Origin: Wolbachia endosymbiont (group E) of Neria commutata
Lineage (GTDB): Bacteria > Pseudomonadota > Alphaproteobacteria > Rickettsiales > Anaplasmataceae
Direction: 5' to 3'
NCBI RefSeq assembly: GCF_964026735.1
Contig: NZ_OZ034692.1
Location: 1-64,000 of the forward strand
Length of the DNA stretch: 64,000 nucleotides
Part shown: positions 35,689-44,110 of the stretch, piece after piece
How the letters are laid out: each line of letters begins with the position of its first letter
Position numbering within the stretch: position 1 is the stretch's first letter
Program-made: the position numbers and the translations under genes
Notes under the pieces: generated by a model
What the model was told of the DNA's origin: nothing
Databases searched by the model: none
What the model saw: the letters and a program-made list of their open reading frames with translations, nothing else

Positions 35689-35943
35689 TTACCCAGAAAA
35701 GACATTCCAGCTACCAGTTGTCATTCTAAAACCACATGAGGCTAAGTCTCCACTTCTTCCAACACCAAACCCATTGGCAAATACTGTGCTTGATCCTTCT
35801 GTTAATATTTTGCCCTCCGTAAAATTACCTCCTTGGCGACAAACGGACTTACCATTTACAAAAACATTTAAGCTCCCACTGACACAAAAGTGGGGTAAAG
35901 GCTCTGCACAGTAGTCTCCTAAGCATACAACTGATTTAGCCAC
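35689..35943 (-). CDS. Phage WO PAAR-like spike tip protein
   Basis: 84 aa, glycine-rich beta cone: MAKSVVCLGDYCAEPLPHF, SLNVFVNGKSVCRQGG, STVFANGFGVGRSGD. These proteins sharpen the spike of contractile tails and sit between V and W in P2-like baseplates. It has several Cys and His residues that could bind a metal. Confidence 0.85.
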   Translation of the reverse strand: MAKSVVCLGDYCAEPLPHFCVSGSLNVFVNGKSVCRQGGNFTEGKILTEGSSTVFANGFGVGRSGDLASCGFRMTTGSWNVFSG

Positions 35944-35950
35944 TTTGCCC

Positions 35951-36424
35951 TCAATTTAAGTCTATTCTATTTGCTTTAAGCTTTATTCCATCTTTAGTCA
36001 TTTCTATTTCTGATTTTCCCACTTTTAGAGTGATTTTATCTGCTACAGTGATCTCTAAATGATGATTTTCTTTGTTGTATGATACTTTGCTTCCATCTTG
36101 AAACTCAAAAGTATGAGCAGTTTCTCGGCATTCCGGAGGAGGGTATTTTTGCTGATAAATTGCGGGTAATACAATCCCAAGCGACAATTCACCCAGTGGC
36201 GATAATACAACTACTTGTTCTTCTATGCTTAGGGGGGAACAGGTTTTATCTTCTCCTGCTCTAGTTGTTATCCATGGAAGAAAATCTGTTAGAAATTCTC
36301 CTATCTTCACTCTTACCTTTGCCTTTTCATAATCTATTTCTTTGACTAGCCCAATACGGACAATATTAGCTAATTTTCTCTGTAACTCTGCAATAGCAAA
36401 ATTATTCTCCAACACTAATTTCAC
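35951..36424 (-). CDS. Phage WO baseplate spike protein V
   Basis: 157 aa with the gpV-type OB fold at the N-terminus (IVRIGLVKEIDYEKAKVRVK, DFLPWITTRAG) followed by a beta-helix tail (DKITLKVGKSEIEMTKDG). It overlaps the upstream fragment by 23 nt and precedes PAAR by 7 nt. Confidence 0.88.
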   Translation of the reverse strand: MKLVLENNFAIAELQRKLANIVRIGLVKEIDYEKAKVRVKIGEFLTDFLPWITTRAGEDKTCSPLSIEEQVVVLSPLGELSLGIVLPAIYQQKYPPPECRETAHTFEFQDGSKVSYNKENHHLEITVADKITLKVGKSEIEMTKDGIKLKANRIDLN

Positions 36425-36668
36425 CTATCTCTATAATATGTGGCCTAATATCACCTTCTGCCCAAACTGACTCACCAACATGTATTTCATGGATCCAATC
36501 TACCAGCCAAACAAGATAAGCATCCAGCTCAGGCCTAAATCCATCAATTTCCGCCAATATAAATTCTGCTGGTGAAATATTTTCTACGTTCCAGGTATTT
36601 TTATTTACCACTCTTGCAACTTCGCTAGCCAATAATTGTAAGTTAAAAATATGATATAAAAGAAACAA
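36402..36668 (-). pseudogene. WO tail gene fragment cut by IS110 copy 2
   Basis: 88 codons ending WVDWIHEIHVGESVWAEGDI...GEISVGE, open at the 5' side up to the IS110 boundary near 36668. The first residues (MFLLYHIF) probably come from the junction. This position, upstream of V, usually holds a minor tail or completion protein in WO, but I cannot name it from sequence. Confidence 0.5.
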
Positions 36669-36857
36669 GAGAGAGGATAACCCTACTAACTATAGGAATA
36701 GGGCTATCACGGGCGTGTGCGACCGACCAATAATTGGTATTACAGCCGTTCAGATCAAGGTACACTAGCCCTATCTCTCGATACGTTTGAATAGTTGCAT
36801 GGGACATATGTATGTACCCGTTTACAATCTTAAATTAATTAAACTATCGAGGTTATT
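36669..36857 (+). ncRNA. Structured non-coding end of IS110 copy 2, possible bridge RNA
   Basis: ATAGGGCTA (36698-36706) pairs with TAGCCCTAT (36766-36774), enclosing a 59-nt region with the palindrome CCAATAATTGG (36727-36737). This position, just before the transposase, is where IS110-group elements encode their guide RNA. The pairing is seen; the guide role is inferred. Confidence 0.5.
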
Positions 36858-37802
36858 ATGATTACATCTTATCAAAATTTTATTGGAATTGATATAGGAA
36901 AATTTAAAAATGTTGCTGCAGCTCACAACCAAAAGAACATTATCAAGTTTGATAATAATGCCGCTGGTTGGCAACAATTGTTTCAAGATTTTTCAAATAT
37001 CTTACCTAATTCTTTAGTAACTCTGGAAAACACTGGAAAATATGAGCTTGGTTTAGCACATTTTCTTGTTGATAAGGATGTTGCTGTACATCGAGCTAAT
37101 ACTCGCAAAGTAAAAAGCTTTGTCATATCTCATGGAACTTTAGCAAAGTCTGATCAATCAGATGCAAGAGCTCTTGCTCAATATGGATGTGAACGCTATA
37201 GTACTCTATCTCTATTTGTGCCTATGTCAAAAGAACAAACAGCCTTAGTTGCACTTTGTCAACGCCGTGATGACATTACGCAAATGAGAGCTCAAGAGAA
37301 ATGTAGGCTTGCAGCACCTGAAAACGACCATATAAAAGAAAGTTGCCAAAAAACAATCGACTTTTTTAACAGTCAGATAAATGAGCTCAACGATACCATG
37401 CAAAAAATTATTGATGAAAATCCAGAGTTACAAAAGCGCCAAAAAATCCTTAGAACGGTACCAGGAATAGGTATCAAGTTATCTCAAGATTTTGTATGCT
37501 TGATGCCAGAACTTGGCTACTTAAACAAAAAAGAAGTTGCAAGTCTTGCTGGAGTTGCCCCGCATCCAAAAGAAAGTGGTAAAACTATTGGTTACCGAAG
37601 GATAACAGGTGGTAGAAGCAATGTTCGTGCAAAGCTTTTTACGGCTGCAATGGCTGCCGCAAGATCCAAATCTGCGCTTGGTGCTTTTTACTCTGATCTT
37701 ATTGGTAGAGGTAAAAAGAAGATGGTGGCTATAACAGCTCTAATGCGAAAAATCATAGTAATTGCCAATGCGAGGCTTAAAGAAGCAGTTAATGTGAATT
37801 AA
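36858..37802 (+). CDS. IS110-family transposase (copy 2)
   Basis: 314 aa. The DEDD domain shows FIGIDIGKFKNVAAA (Asp), LENTGKYELG (Glu) and LAKSDQSDARALAQYG (Asp-Asp). The C-terminal Tnp20 domain has VPGIGIKLSQDFV and GGRSNVRAKLF with the conserved Ser. Unlike copy 1 at 27797. Intact. A long hairpin follows the stop by 21 bp. It interrupts the WO baseplate module. Confidence 0.92.
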   Translation: MITSYQNFIGIDIGKFKNVAAAHNQKNIIKFDNNAAGWQQLFQDFSNILPNSLVTLENTGKYELGLAHFLVDKDVAVHRANTRKVKSFVISHGTLAKSDQSDARALAQYGCERYSTLSLFVPMSKEQTALVALCQRRDDITQMRAQEKCRLAAPENDHIKESCQKTIDFFNSQINELNDTMQKIIDENPELQKRQKILRTVPGIGIKLSQDFVCLMPELGYLNKKEVASLAGVAPHPKESGKTIGYRRITGGRSNVRAKLFTAAMAAARSKSALGAFYSDLIGRGKKKMVAITALMRKIIVIANARLKEAVNVN

Positions 37803-37823
37803 AAAAATCTGCATAGAAAATAG

Positions 37824-37888
37824 GTTAACGAATATGTGTGTAAGTACGTCCCCACACATTTTAAGTACTTATGCACATATTCGTTAAT
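37824..37888. repeat. Long hairpin element, copy 2
   Basis: 24-bp arms (37824-37847, 37865-37888) with a few mismatches and a loop containing CACACATT; homologous to 27471-27535 in both arms and loop. It ends the WO island. Confidence 0.8.
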
Positions 37889-38057
37889 CACAAGATCTAA
37901 GCAGTAACTGTTGTTTGATATAAAATTTTTCTATGATAAATTAGGGTTTTTATTGTCAAAAATACATTTTTCAATTGAATAAGAATACAAAATTATAAAC
38001 AAAAGTTGTAATAAGACTAAATTCAAAAAATTTTAAAAAACATAGTTGATCTGACTC

Positions 38058-38394
38058 AATTGATAGTTGACACAGTCAAGTCCCGAGGCAAACATTACAT
38101 TCAGTAGTGGTTTTACCCAAGTTATCTTTCCTAAGTTTCTTTGAGTTAACATATTTAATAGGGCTAGATACATGGCCGGTACCAATTGAAAGCAGTACTA
38201 TATCATCATCAGGGAAATAGTTTCTTGCTGTTTGCGTATGCACATGCGGCTGGATTATTGGCAAAAACACCTCCGTCAACTAAGACTCTACTTATTTGAT
38301 TAATTTTTAGAAGTTTAGGGGCAAAATATGTTGGTGCTGCTTCTACGAAGTGGTCTTGTATGTCTGCTCCTTTTTTACTTTTGAAATAGTTTAA
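38058..38394 (-). pseudogene. Patatin-like phospholipase fragment (WO type)
   Basis: In two frames: EAAPTYFAPKLLKINQISRV with VDGGVFANNPA (DGG/DGA catalytic Asp motif of patatins), then after a shift DDDIVLLSIGTGHVSS. The N-terminal GXSXG serine region is missing and a TGA interrupts the end of the first frame. WO prophages commonly carry a patatin gene near the tail genes. Confidence 0.7.
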
Positions 38395-38475
38395 ATAACA
38401 GCTAGAGTAAAATATAGCACTTTAAACCTTTTTACAGTAAGGTTATATATGTAAAAATCTGCTGTAGGAATTGTT

Positions 38476-39351
38476 ATGGATTATAGATTAAAAGCTTATT
38501 TTGTTGGAGTTGTCTGGTTTATACTCAGCTTACTTAGCAGCGTGGCTAATGATGCTATATCAAAATACCTAGGTTTATACCTACAAAGTTTTGAAGTAAT
38601 TTTTTTCCGCTTTTTATTCAGCACTATTACTCTTATACCTTTTATGTTTTACTATGGAATAAAGACTTTTAAAACAAGTCAAGTATCTATTCAAATAACT
38701 AGAGGTATATTGCTGTTCTGTGCAATGACCTTGTGGACCTATGGGTTGAATATTTTGCCAATAGTTACTGCAACAATTATCAGTTTTTCTATACCATTAT
38801 TTGTTATACTTCTTGCAACTCCTTTACTAAATGAGAATATAATTTGGCAAAGATGGATAGTAACTATTATTGGTTTTGCCAGTATTGTTATTACTACAAA
38901 AGCTTATAGTAAAGATTGCGACCCTAAAATTCTTATTTTTATTGTATCTGCATTCATCTTTGCTATATTAGACATACTTAATAAGAAACTTGTGATCAAG
39001 GAATCAGTAATAAGTATGTTATTCTATTCAGCTCTAACAACAACTATTTTTTCCACTATACCTTTGCTATTTTATTGGCATATGCCTTCTTTGTTAGAAT
39101 TAGTTCTGCTATTTATTTTAGGGGTTAATTCAAATCTAATTCTGTTTTTCATATTAAAGGCTTTTACCTTTGTTGATGCGACTGCTCTTGCACCATATAG
39201 GTACGTAGAGTTAATAATTTCTGCAATAGTAGCATATGTTATATTTAATGAACTACCTGATAGAAGTGCTTTTTATGGTATTGTAATATTAATACTATCA
39301 ACTTTATTTATAGCTTATTCAGAAAGCAAAACAATCAAAGGTATTAAGTAA
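38476..39351 (+). CDS. EamA/DMT-family permease
   Basis: 291 aa with about ten hydrophobic helices in two EamA repeats. The family includes rickettsial metabolite transporters, such as the S-adenosylmethionine importer of Rickettsia; the substrate here is unknown. It is the first gene of the eleven-gene cluster, on the plus strand, 23 bp before the UDP-glucose dehydrogenase gene, so probably cotranscribed with it. RBS-like gtagga precedes ATG 38476. Confidence 0.85.
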   Translation: MDYRLKAYFVGVVWFILSLLSSVANDAISKYLGLYLQSFEVIFFRFLFSTITLIPFMFYYGIKTFKTSQVSIQITRGILLFCAMTLWTYGLNILPIVTATIISFSIPLFVILLATPLLNENIIWQRWIVTIIGFASIVITTKAYSKDCDPKILIFIVSAFIFAILDILNKKLVIKESVISMLFYSALTTTIFSTIPLLFYWHMPSLLELVLLFILGVNSNLILFFILKAFTFVDATALAPYRYVELIISAIVAYVIFNELPDRSAFYGIVILILSTLFIAYSESKTIKGIK

Positions 39352-39374
39352 AACTTTATAGAGGTATTTATAAG

Positions 39375-40688
39375 ATGTATGTAACCATTATAGGAGTAGG
39401 ATATGTAGGTTTAGTATCTGGTATTATGTTATCAGAACATGGTCATAATGTTGATTGTATTGACATGGATACTAAAAAGATTGGTTTGTTAAGATCAGGA
39501 GAAATTCCTATATATGAGCCTGGATTAGTAGATTACTTAGAGAATAATATAAAGTTACAAAGGATCAGATTTTTCGATTCGTATTCTCAAATAAATCCTA
39601 ATACAGAGGTGGTATTTATAACTGTAGGCACTCCATCAGACTCTCTAGGAAATTCAGATCTAAAGAGTGTATATAACTCAGTAAGTGAAGTTTCTAAGAA
39701 AATCAATCAAGATTGCTTAATAGTTATAAAGTCAACGGTTCCTCCTGGTACTACAGAAAATATATATAATTATTTACTTAACGATGGCTATAACTGTGAT
39801 GTTGGAGTTAATCCAGAATTTCTTAAGCAAGGCTCTGCGGTATCAGATTTTTTACATCCAGATCGAATAATAATAGGAGTAAAAAACAAGCGAGCTAGAG
39901 TAAAGCTAGAAGCTATATATAGGTCATTCACAGATAGAAATATTCCGTTAATAGTCACTGATACAGTTACTGCTGAAATGATAAAGTATGCCTCTAATGC
40001 CTTTCTAGCTACAAAAATTGCTCTTATAAATGAGATAGCAGGTTTATGTGAAGCATTAGGAGCAGACATTGATCTTTTATCTAACGGTATAGGGATGGAT
40101 CACAGGATAAGCAAAGAATTTTTAAAAGCTGGGCCAGGTTTTGGAGGATCTTGTTTTCCTAAAGACATATCAGCTTTAATAAGACTTGCGGAAAAGCGTA
40201 ATGTAGGATTACAAATTTTACACTCTGTAAATGAATCCAATTATAATCATATCATTAACATTGCTAAAAAGATAAAGACTGTGCTAAATGGTGTACAAAA
40301 TAAAAAAATAGCAATCTGGGGGTTAACATTTAAATCTGGTACTGATGATGTAAGGAACAGCCCAGCTATAGCTATTGCAAAACTATTAGTTAATGATAAT
40401 GCTAAAGTTATTGCATATGATCCAGTTGGAGTGAATAATGCCAAGCAAGTTCTAGGGGACATAGAGTATACCAATAATGCTACAGAAGCTGCAAAAGATG
40501 CAGAAGCATTGTTGTTGTTAACAGAATGGGAAGAGTTTAAAAATCAAGATTTTGTAATTTTAAAAGATATTATGGCTACACCTAATATTTTTGACTTTCG
40601 TAACTTGTTAGATAATGAACTATTGCTAAGGTACGGTTACAATGTTTACTCTATAGGCAAAAAGGCTAAGCTTATCTGCGAAGTCTAA
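39375..40688 (+). CDS. UDP-glucose 6-dehydrogenase
   Basis: 437 aa. NAD-binding MYVTIIGVGYVGLVSGIML at the N-terminus, the catalytic Cys in GPGFGGSCFPKDISALI near residue 260, and the C-terminal UDP-binding domain (WGLTFKSGTDDVRNSPAI). Oxidises UDP-glucose to UDP-glucuronate for glycan synthesis. It is tail-to-tail (2 bp) with the leftward operon that starts at 52660. Related GDP-mannose dehydrogenases share the motifs, so the nucleotide is inferred. Confidence 0.88.
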   Translation: MYVTIIGVGYVGLVSGIMLSEHGHNVDCIDMDTKKIGLLRSGEIPIYEPGLVDYLENNIKLQRIRFFDSYSQINPNTEVVFITVGTPSDSLGNSDLKSVYNSVSEVSKKINQDCLIVIKSTVPPGTTENIYNYLLNDGYNCDVGVNPEFLKQGSAVSDFLHPDRIIIGVKNKRARVKLEAIYRSFTDRNIPLIVTDTVTAEMIKYASNAFLATKIALINEIAGLCEALGADIDLLSNGIGMDHRISKEFLKAGPGFGGSCFPKDISALIRLAEKRNVGLQILHSVNESNYNHIINIAKKIKTVLNGVQNKKIAIWGLTFKSGTDDVRNSPAIAIAKLLVNDNAKVIAYDPVGVNNAKQVLGDIEYTNNATEAAKDAEALLLLTEWEEFKNQDFVILKDIMATPNIFDFRNLLDNELLLRYGYNVYSIGKKAKLICEV

Positions 40689-40690
40689 CA

Positions 40691-41914
40691 TTAAGAGATG
40701 CTCTTTATATTAACTTTGTGTAGTTGTTTGGAATTTTTGCTTGATAATATGTAAAAGCAAACAGATGCAACAGCAGAACAAATAAAAAAGAATGTGAACA
40801 TCATGTTGTGACCAAAATATTCCACCAGTAACCCTAAAACTACACATGAAAATATTGAACTTGCAATATATCCAAATAACCCTGTCAAGCTTACAATTGT
40901 ACATACATTATTTTGTGGGGCAATATCCACAGCTATGACACCTGTTAGTACTTGTATTCCAAATATAAAAAATCCTGATAGAGCTGCCCAGAAACTCATA
41001 AGAACTACGTTTTGGCAAAAGTTCATTGCAATAAAAGTCAGTGCTATGCTTAACATGTAAAGTAATGCCAGCAAGCTTCTATTTTGAGAGAAATACATAT
41101 CGCTAACTTTCCCAGTGATTAAAGTTCCAAGAATTCCACCTAAATCATATACACCTGTTATTAATGAGGATTGTAAAAGAGAAATTTGTAATCTATCTTT
41201 CAAAATTATAGGAAACCAAAAAAAGATTCCCATTTTAATAATATAAGTGCAAAAAGTAGCATAACATAAAAACCATATAGGATTTGGCACTCTTATGCAA
41301 ATGTGGGGTTTCTGTATTTTATAAATAGCAAGATGATACTTTTTCTCGTGGTACGCTTTTAATGTTATATAAATTCCAAAAAGTAAACATAGAAGGCCAG
41401 AACATAAAAATGCACTTTCTGCACCATATATTTTAATTATGCTCGGTAACGCAATTAAAGTAAGGCAAGAGCCAAGTTGTTGAGATACACTCATAACTCC
41501 CCACAATGATGCAATTGAAGAGAGACTAGAATTTGTAACCATAAACTTAGTAATAGCTGGCCAGCCTACTCCTTGCGCACAAGCTAATAATATCAATGTT
41601 AACAGTAACAAGGTTAAGTTATGATATAATAAAACTATACCAATAGTTGATAATCCAGTTACAATATTGCATAGCCCAAACATAAATAACGGATGATTTT
41701 TAAAGTCCATTATTATCCCATTAACAAATTTTGAAACTCCATAAAAAAAAGAAAAGCATGCAAAAAAATAGCTTAATTTTACATGGTTTATGGATTCAGT
41801 ATCTGTTAACAATGGTAGGGCAATTGGTATACTTTGTCTTGATAAATAAAGTAGCACATATCCACAAAAAAATAGCAGATACTGAAAGAATACACAGTTC
41901 ACACCTATTTCCAA
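40691..41914 (-). CDS. Major facilitator superfamily transporter
   Basis: 407 aa with 12 predicted hydrophobic helices, of a type resembling phosphate-ester antiporters (GlpT/UhpC) by general layout. It is the last gene of the leftward cluster, after a 106-bp gap holding a perfect palindrome, so it may be partly independently controlled. A role exporting the cluster product or importing a precursor is inferred. Confidence 0.8.
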   Translation of the reverse strand: MEIGVNCVFFQYLLFFCGYVLLYLSRQSIPIALPLLTDTESINHVKLSYFFACFSFFYGVSKFVNGIIMDFKNHPLFMFGLCNIVTGLSTIGIVLLYHNLTLLLLTLILLACAQGVGWPAITKFMVTNSSLSSIASLWGVMSVSQQLGSCLTLIALPSIIKIYGAESAFLCSGLLCLLFGIYITLKAYHEKKYHLAIYKIQKPHICIRVPNPIWFLCYATFCTYIIKMGIFFWFPIILKDRLQISLLQSSLITGVYDLGGILGTLITGKVSDMYFSQNRSLLALLYMLSIALTFIAMNFCQNVVLMSFWAALSGFFIFGIQVLTGVIAVDIAPQNNVCTIVSLTGLFGYIASSIFSCVVLGLLVEYFGHNMMFTFFFICSAVASVCFYILSSKNSKQLHKVNIKSIS

Positions 41915-41943
41915 AATTATGACAAATTATACAATAATTAGCA

Positions 41944-41973
41944 TAATACTATATTGGGTATAATATAGTATTA
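41944..41973. promoter_or_regulatory. Perfect 12-bp inverted repeat between MFS and PLP genes
   Basis: TAATACTATATT-gggtat-AATATAGTATTA in the only sizeable gap within the 3' part of the cluster. It could be an operator for the MFS gene or a weak terminator; there is no T-tract on the minus side. Confidence 0.5.
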
Positions 41974-42020
41974 CAAGGAATTTGCAAACTGTTACTGTAG
42001 AATATTAATAACGATGGAAA

Positions 42021-43064
42021 TTATTCACTTAGTATTTTCCTTATAGTAGATACAGTTGTATTAATATCCTCATAGCTTATATCTCTATGTGTTATAACTC
42101 TGATCTTACCTCTTATGTTAGCCATTCTAATTCCATAATTAGTTATCAGTGTATCTATGAATTTCTGAATAGACATAGAATCAGTATGTAATGAGAAATA
42201 CGCTATATTAGTCTTGTAAATGTCAGTATCGATTATAACTTGATCTATAGAACTCAGGCCTTCTGTAAGGTACTGCATTTTTTTATGATCTTCTTCTAAA
42301 GAGTTTACATTATTATGTAGACCATATAAACATGCAGCTGAAATAATTCCAGCTTGATGCATAGTTCCACCAATTTGAAATTTATAGTACCAGGCTTTCT
42401 CTATAAATTCTTCGCTTCCAACTAACACTGCTCCTATAGGGGCACCTAGTCCTTTGCTAAAATCAATAAATACAGAGTCAAAGTAACTTGCATACTTTTT
42501 CGGAGGAATTTTAGTATGAGCACAAGCATTAAATAATCTTGCACCGTCTAAATGAGTAAACACGTTATTTTTTTTACATAGACTTGAAATTTCTTGAATG
42601 TACTTTAGAGGCCATACAGCCCCACCACCAAAATTTGTTGTTTGTTCAATAGATACTAACCCAACTTTTGGGACATTTCTTAGGCTAGGACGAATAATAA
42701 AGTCCATAATTTGGCCTTCAGTAAATATTCCTCTCGTTCCTTTAATAGGTAAAGGAGTTGCATGTGCCTGAGCTGCAATTAATCCAGATTGAACTATTAA
42801 TGGATGTGAAGTCTCATCAAGTATAAGATAATCACCTGGTCTTTGAATATGTACTTTATAAGCAATCACATTACACATCGTTCCCGAAATTAAAAATATT
42901 CCTGCTGGCTTACCTAGTATTTTACATGTGGCTTCTATTAATTCATTTACTGTCGGATCCTCACATGCAGCTTCATTTCCAACTTTTGCTTTAGCCATTA
43001 CTTCCCTCATCTCAATTGAAGGATTAGTATTTGAATCACTAAAGAAATCTATTTTTATTTTCAT
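42021..43064 (-). CDS. Threonine-aldolase-like PLP enzyme 1
   Basis: 347 aa, beta-eliminating lyase / low-specificity threonine aldolase fold. The PLP lysine is in DFSKGLGAPIGAVLVG near residue 200, and the DGARLFNA Asp motif is present. N-terminus IDFFSDSNTNPSIEMREVMA is typical. Its start overlaps the stop of the second PLP gene by 4 nt, so the two are translationally coupled. Substrate may be an amino acid or a beta-hydroxy amino acid. Confidence 0.88.
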   Translation of the reverse strand: MKIKIDFFSDSNTNPSIEMREVMAKAKVGNEAACEDPTVNELIEATCKILGKPAGIFLISGTMCNVIAYKVHIQRPGDYLILDETSHPLIVQSGLIAAQAHATPLPIKGTRGIFTEGQIMDFIIRPSLRNVPKVGLVSIEQTTNFGGGAVWPLKYIQEISSLCKKNNVFTHLDGARLFNACAHTKIPPKKYASYFDSVFIDFSKGLGAPIGAVLVGSEEFIEKAWYYKFQIGGTMHQAGIISAACLYGLHNNVNSLEEDHKKMQYLTEGLSSIDQVIIDTDIYKTNIAYFSLHTDSMSIQKFIDTLITNYGIRMANIRGKIRVITHRDISYEDINTTVSTIRKILSE

Positions 43065-44110
43065 ACCAAATTGAATACAACCTCCTCTATAATTTCAGTA
43101 GCGTTTATGATATCTGCCTTTTCTATGCCTAAATGGATGACTGCTCTTATATGAGACTCGAGCCAAGGAAACAAAAGTAAACCATAAGCTTGACACTTGC
43201 TCAAAAAAACTTCATTAGTCACGTTGAGTTCTTTTATACTAAAGCTTACTATATTAGTTTCTGGATAAGGCAGTATTAGCTTGATATATGGAATTTCCTT
43301 AATTTTATCTGCAAGCAATTTAGCGAGCTCATTATCTTCTTTAAGCCTAAGCACATTACTCTGAAGTACGTATTTTGCTGCATTAGCATAGTATCCAATC
43401 TGATGATAACTACTACCCAACCAAACTTGTAACTTCTTAGCCTTTTCAATTATCTCTCTTTTACCCATAAGCATTGAACCAAAAGGAGCCCCAAGTCCCT
43501 TAGTAAAAGAAAAGCTCATTGTATCAACGTGCTTAGCATAATCAGCTAAAGAAACATTTGTTTCAATATGAGCATTCAATATTCTTGCACCATCTAAATG
43601 AAGATTTATATTATAAGCTTTTAAGAAGTTATATAATTCTACTTGTTTCTCAAAAGGGTAAATTTTACCATTAAAGCCGTTTATACTATTTTCTATAGAA
43701 ACCAAACTCACCTGAGCAAAAATTTTATATCTCGGCTTAGAATTAATAGCATATTCTACTTCATTAACATCTAATATTCCACTACTATTCCTAATACAGT
43801 TAAACACTATGTTATTTACTTTTGCATTGCCTGCACTATCGAAAAAATTAACATGATAATTATAATGAGTGATCAGCTCATCACCAGGACTCGTTTGACT
43901 AGCAATAGCTAACCTATTTGCAAGCATACCACTAGTGACAAACAATGCTTCTTCTACATTGAATAACTGCTTACAATATTCTGATAAATCATTACAGCTT
44001 TTATCTTCATTGTAAGCAAAGTCTCCAACAGTTGCATTACTTATTGCATGTATAACATCTCTGCTTTGTAACGTTGTAGTATCACTTCTAAGATCAATAG
44101 TTTTCTTCAT
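43061..44110 (-). CDS. Threonine-aldolase-like PLP enzyme 2
   Basis: About 349 aa from ATG 44110 (MKKTIDLRSDTTTLQSRDVI, the usual aldolase beginning; the longer frame from 44146 is not needed). PLP lysine in SFTKGLGAPFGSMLMG, Asp in LHLDGARILNA. It is only distantly similar to its neighbour and not a recent duplicate. Two such enzymes in tandem suggest a heteromer or successive steps. Overlaps the ABC gene end by 17 nt. Confidence 0.88.
   Translation of the reverse strand: MKKTIDLRSDTTTLQSRDVIHAISNATVGDFAYNEDKSCNDLSEYCKQLFNVEEALFVTSGMLANRLAIASQTSPGDELITHYNYHVNFFDSAGNAKVNNIVFNCIRNSSGILDVNEVEYAINSKPRYKIFAQVSLVSIENSINGFNGKIYPFEKQVELYNFLKAYNINLHLDGARILNAHIETNVSLADYAKHVDTMSFSFTKGLGAPFGSMLMGKREIIEKAKKLQVWLGSSYHQIGYYANAAKYVLQSNVLRLKEDNELAKLLADKIKEIPYIKLILPYPETNIVSFSIKELNVTNEVFLSKCQAYGLLLFPWLESHIRAVIHLGIEKADIINATEIIEEVVFNLV

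Noticed and set aside
34484-36668. A type VI secretion or tailocin (killing-device) locus
   Set aside because: PAAR, V, W, J and I match the P2-like WO baseplate; there are no sheath, ATPase or T6SS genes, and gpI is broken.
27471-37888. CRISPR array suggested by the two hairpins
   Set aside because: Only two copies, 10 kb apart, with no spacers or cas genes.
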